NCBI RefSeq assembly: GCF_014202275.1
Contig: NZ_JACHGF010000005.1
Span: 62,001-126,000, forward strand
DNA from: Rhabdobacter roseus
Lineage (GTDB): Bacteria > Bacteroidota > Bacteroidia > Cytophagales > Spirosomataceae
DNA length: 64,000 nt
Direction: 5' to 3'
The stretch's first letter is position 1. The number at the start of each line of letters is the position of its first letter. A program made the translations under genes and the position numbers. Below are positions 61,853-64,000 of the stretch, one piece after another. The notes beneath the pieces were generated by a model. It ran no database searches, was not told the origin of the DNA, and saw only the letters and a list, made by a program, of their open reading frames with translations.

Positions 61853-62695
61853 ATGAAAAAAATAGCTTTGCTCTTTGTTCTTTGTCAGTGCTTAAGTCAC
61901 ATTACGTATAGCCAAAAAACGGCTACCATCAACGTAGCTACCTACAACCTGCGCTATAACACCGCCAGCGACGGCGTGAACGCCTGGCCCAACCGCAAGG
62001 AGAACGTCAAGGCGCTGGTGCAGTACCATGAGTTTGATCTCTTCGGTACGCAAGAGGCCCTGCGCGGACAGCTGGACGACGTCGCGGAACTGAAGGAGTT
62101 TGCCTTCCTGGGCAAAGGCCGCGACGACGGGCAGCAAGGCGGTGAGCACTCGGCCATTTTTTACCGGAAAGATCGTTTCAAGGTACTTGAATCCGGTGAT
62201 TTCTGGCTGAGCGAAACGCCCGACGTACCCGGCAAAGGCTGGGACGCCACCTGCTGCAACCGCATCTGCTCCTGGGCCAAGTTTCAGGATCTGAACACGA
62301 AGAAACAGTTCTACTTCTTCAGCGTCCACTTTGATCACCAGGGCGTAAAAGCGCGGCAGGAGTCGGGCAAGCTGATGGTAAAAAAGATCCAGGAGATTGC
62401 CAAAAGTACCCCCGCCATCTGCGTGGGCGACTTCAACTCCACACCCGATACGGAGCAGATCAAGCACATGCAGACGCTCCTGAGCGATGCTCACCAGGTG
62501 ACCAAAGTACCGCCCTACGGTCCCGAAGGTACCTTCAACGCCTTCAAGTGGGACGCCCCCCTGCGCGACCGCATCGACTACATTTTTGTGAGTCCGAAAA
62601 TACAGGTGCTTAAGTATGGGGTTTTAACCGACGCCAAGGAGCAGCGCTTTCCTTCCGACCACCTGCCGGTGGTAGCCAAAATAACGCTTGACTAG
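61853..62695 (+). CDS. Exported EEP (endonuclease/exonuclease/phosphatase) family protein, copy 1
   Basis: 280 residues, with a signal peptide ending TYSQ at 21. EEP motifs: INVATYNLRYNTASDG, FDLFGTQEAL (catalytic Glu), FFSVHFDHQG, ICVGDFNSTP and FPSDHLPVVA (catalytic His). This Mg-dependent fold cleaves phosphodiesters or phosphomonoesters such as inositol phosphates, nucleic acids or sphingomyelin-type lipids. From residue 22 to about 195 it is almost identical to the gene at 62971; the signal peptide and last 60 residues differ more. Confidence 0.92.
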   Translation: MKKIALLFVLCQCLSHITYSQKTATINVATYNLRYNTASDGVNAWPNRKENVKALVQYHEFDLFGTQEALRGQLDDVAELKEFAFLGKGRDDGQQGGEHSAIFYRKDRFKVLESGDFWLSETPDVPGKGWDATCCNRICSWAKFQDLNTKKQFYFFSVHFDHQGVKARQESGKLMVKKIQEIAKSTPAICVGDFNSTPDTEQIKHMQTLLSDAHQVTKVPPYGPEGTFNAFKWDAPLRDRIDYIFVSPKIQVLKYGVLTDAKEQRFPSDHLPVVAKITLD

Positions 62696-62704
62696 TACGA
62701 TCAC

Positions 62705-62902
62705 GTGCTCAACGTGGCCGTAGGCCGGACAGATTCCCAGGCAAGGAAGTACCAGCGTAGGTACTTTGTTTCCACTTCTTTTGGGTATAAAGGGTGGACC
62801 ACGCTCATCAAGCTGCACGCGACGACCAAAAAGCTGCGCACCAAAATGATCCGCGACGACGGCGAGGTAGTGGTGGGGCCGTATACGCTGAAAAGGAAAT
62901 GA
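62705..62902 (+). pseudogene. Orphan ORF or gene fragment between the two EEP copies
   Basis: 65 codons from a GTG at 62705. The frame is in register with the stop of the EEP gene (62693), so a readthrough product would fuse the two. Codon pattern and RGTACY words (AAGTACC near 62748, GGTACTT near 62761) are those of coding core DNA. Text such as SFGYKGWTTLIKLHATTKKL and GEVVVGPYTLKRK looks like a folded beta-rich C-terminus, but I do not recognise it. Probably the residue of a gene broken by the tandem duplication; a small real gene is possible. Confidence 0.4.
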
Positions 62903-62970
62903 GGCTGGACCATTCGCCAAGTGTCTTAAGAAATAATGCGTATTTTTGGCGCATCATTCCTTCACTTTTT

Positions 62971-63825
62971 ATGTACAACATGCAAAAAATCGTCCTGATC
63001 TGGCTGGGGGTTTTCTTCCTGGCCACCTTTCCTTCGGTAGCCCAAAAAACGGCTACCATTAACGTAGCTACCTACAACCTGCGCTATAACACCGCCAGCG
63101 ACGGCGTGAACGCCTGGCCCAACCGCAAGGAGAACGTCAAGGCGCTGGTGCAGTACCACGAGCTCGACCTCTTCGGTACGCAGGAAGCCCTGCGCGGACA
63201 GCTGGACGACGTCGCGGAACTGAAGGAGTTTGCCTTCCTGGGCAAAGGCCGCGACGACGGGCAGCAAGGCGGTGAGCACTCAGCCATTTTTTACCGCAAA
63301 GACCGCTTCAAGGTACTTGAGTCCGGCGATTTCTGGCTGAGCGAAACGCCCGACGTACCCGGTAAAGGCTGGGACGCGACCTGCTGCAACCGCATCTGCT
63401 CCTGGGCCAAGTTTCAGGATTTGAATACCAAAAAACAATTCTACTTCTTCAGCGTCCACTTCGACCACCAGGGCGTGAAGGCACGACAGGAGTCGGGTAA
63501 GCTGATGGTAAAAAAGATTCAGGAGATTGCCAAAAGTACTCCCGCCATCTGCGTGGGCGACTTCAACTCCACGCCCGAAACCGAGCAGATCAAGCACATG
63601 CAGACGCTCCTGAACGATGCTCACCAGGTGACCAAAATGCCTCCCTACGGCCCCGAAGGTACCTTCAACGCCTTCAAGTGGGACGCCCCCCTGCGCGACC
63701 GCATCGACTACATTTTTGTAAGTAAAAACATCGAAGTGCAAAAGTACGCCGCCCTCACCGACGGCAAAGACCAGCGCTTCCCCTCCGACCACCTGCCGGT
63801 AGTAGCCAGGGTATTGATCAAGTAA
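62971..63825 (+). CDS. Exported EEP family protein, copy 2
   Basis: 284 residues from the ATG at 62971 (62980 is also possible; the longer frame from 62794 reads through the preceding fragment). Its own signal peptide ends PSVAQ. The core is nearly identical to copy 1 at both protein and nucleotide level: between KTATINVATYN and the VGDFNSTP motif I see a single amino-acid change (Phe to Leu in YHELDLFG). Then TPETEQ, LLNDAH, TKMPP and the last 25 residues diverge. All EEP catalytic motifs are kept. A terminator-like inverted pair follows. Confidence 0.92.
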   Translation: MYNMQKIVLIWLGVFFLATFPSVAQKTATINVATYNLRYNTASDGVNAWPNRKENVKALVQYHELDLFGTQEALRGQLDDVAELKEFAFLGKGRDDGQQGGEHSAIFYRKDRFKVLESGDFWLSETPDVPGKGWDATCCNRICSWAKFQDLNTKKQFYFFSVHFDHQGVKARQESGKLMVKKIQEIAKSTPAICVGDFNSTPETEQIKHMQTLLNDAHQVTKMPPYGPEGTFNAFKWDAPLRDRIDYIFVSKNIEVQKYAALTDGKDQRFPSDHLPVVARVLIK

Positions 63826-63840
63826 GTTTCTAGGTTTTAT

Positions 63841-63899
63841 AAAGTACCTCAAAATACCCCGCCCCCAGAGCCAACTACCTCTAGGGAGCGGGGTACTTT
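63841..63899. terminator. Bidirectional terminator at the end of locus 3
   Basis: Outer words AAAGTACC (63841-63848) and GGTACTTT (63892-63899) enclose TACCCCGC / GCGGGGTA arms (63855-63862 and 63888-63895). It lies between convergent stops at 63825 and 63909. Confidence 0.65.
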
Positions 63900-63908
63900 G
63901 TTGTTTAT

Positions 63909-64000
63909 TCATTTCTCCACCAACGCAAGCCAGGCCCTGAGCACCGCCCGTAGCGCTTCTTCCTTGGCTTTTAGCTCCTCCCGGGTCCGGATCGTGACGA
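63909..64000 (-). CDS. C-terminal end of an unidentified minus-strand gene
   Basis: Read leftward from the right edge, the frame is open for 30 codons and ends TGA at 63911-63909. The tail VTIRTREELKAKEEALRAVL, then RAWLALVEK is charged and helical, like a coiled coil. The gene body lies outside the window, so no function can be given. The adjacent terminator and the convergent setting support a real gene end. Confidence 0.55.
   Translation of the reverse strand, partial: VTIRTREELKAKEEALRAVLRAWLALVEK

Noticed and set aside
62794-62970. Extended N-terminus of EEP copy 2
   Set aside because: It reads the fragment ORF in another frame; the inner ATG begins a proper signal peptide.

Overview
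The window looks like a chromosomal piece of a Bacteroidota, most likely a Cytophagales (Spirosomataceae-like) soil or aquatic glycan degrader. This rests on three complete ECF sigma / FecR / SusC / SusD modules, many secreted hydrolases with Sec or lipoprotein signals, few Shine-Dalgarno sequences and a moderately GC-rich core. The core is saturated with the degenerate palindrome RGTACY (AGTACC, GGTACT, GGTACC, AGTACT). Placement to family is inference.

Layout. 1-3625 (minus): two caspase-fold proteins with degraded active sites, followed by a translationally coupled C1-type cysteine peptidase cut by the left edge. 3767-10583: a TlpA-like thioredoxin lipoprotein, an M16 zinc peptidase, a small lipoprotein and a FUSC membrane protein. 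10814-15416: two GH29 fucosidases and a GH20 hexosaminidase. 15427-16473: a PaaE-like flavin/2Fe-2S reductase.

16.6-28.4 kb is an accessory region with all genes on the plus strand. Its first part (16.86-20.4 kb) is AT-rich, almost free of RGTACY, and built of single unknown ORFs separated by long imperfect inverted repeats that resemble integron attC sites. No integrase is visible. A diverged second copy of the promoter and first codons of the 15427-16473 reductase lies at 22101-22257, so about 5.5 kb is bracketed by a direct repeat. Further right are a YhcG-type PD-(D/E)XK nuclease, an HrgA-like protein, a small tyrosine phosphatase, an Imm5-like immunity protein and small membrane proteins. 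Several are separated by a family of hairpins reading GTTGGTG-N4-CACCAAC.

28.5-63.8 kb holds an ankyrin protein and three glycan-uptake loci. Locus 1 (29237-37796) is sigma, FecR, SusC, SusD and a GH28 pectinase. Locus 2 (42563-53469) is sigma, FecR, SusC, SusD, two BNR_4-like beta-propeller proteins and a Tat-exported sugar isomerase-like protein. Locus 3 (53872-63825) is sigma, FecR, SusC, SusD, a metallophosphoesterase and two EEP phosphatases with nearly identical cores. In loci 2 and 3 the susC leader carries the same hairpin. Between loci 1 and 2 lie an AraC regulator, a siderophore-interacting flavoprotein, a CDF metal exporter and a GDPD-esterase fusion. In each locus the sigma/FecR pair would sense uptake through SusC and switch on SusC/SusD and the neighbouring hydrolases.
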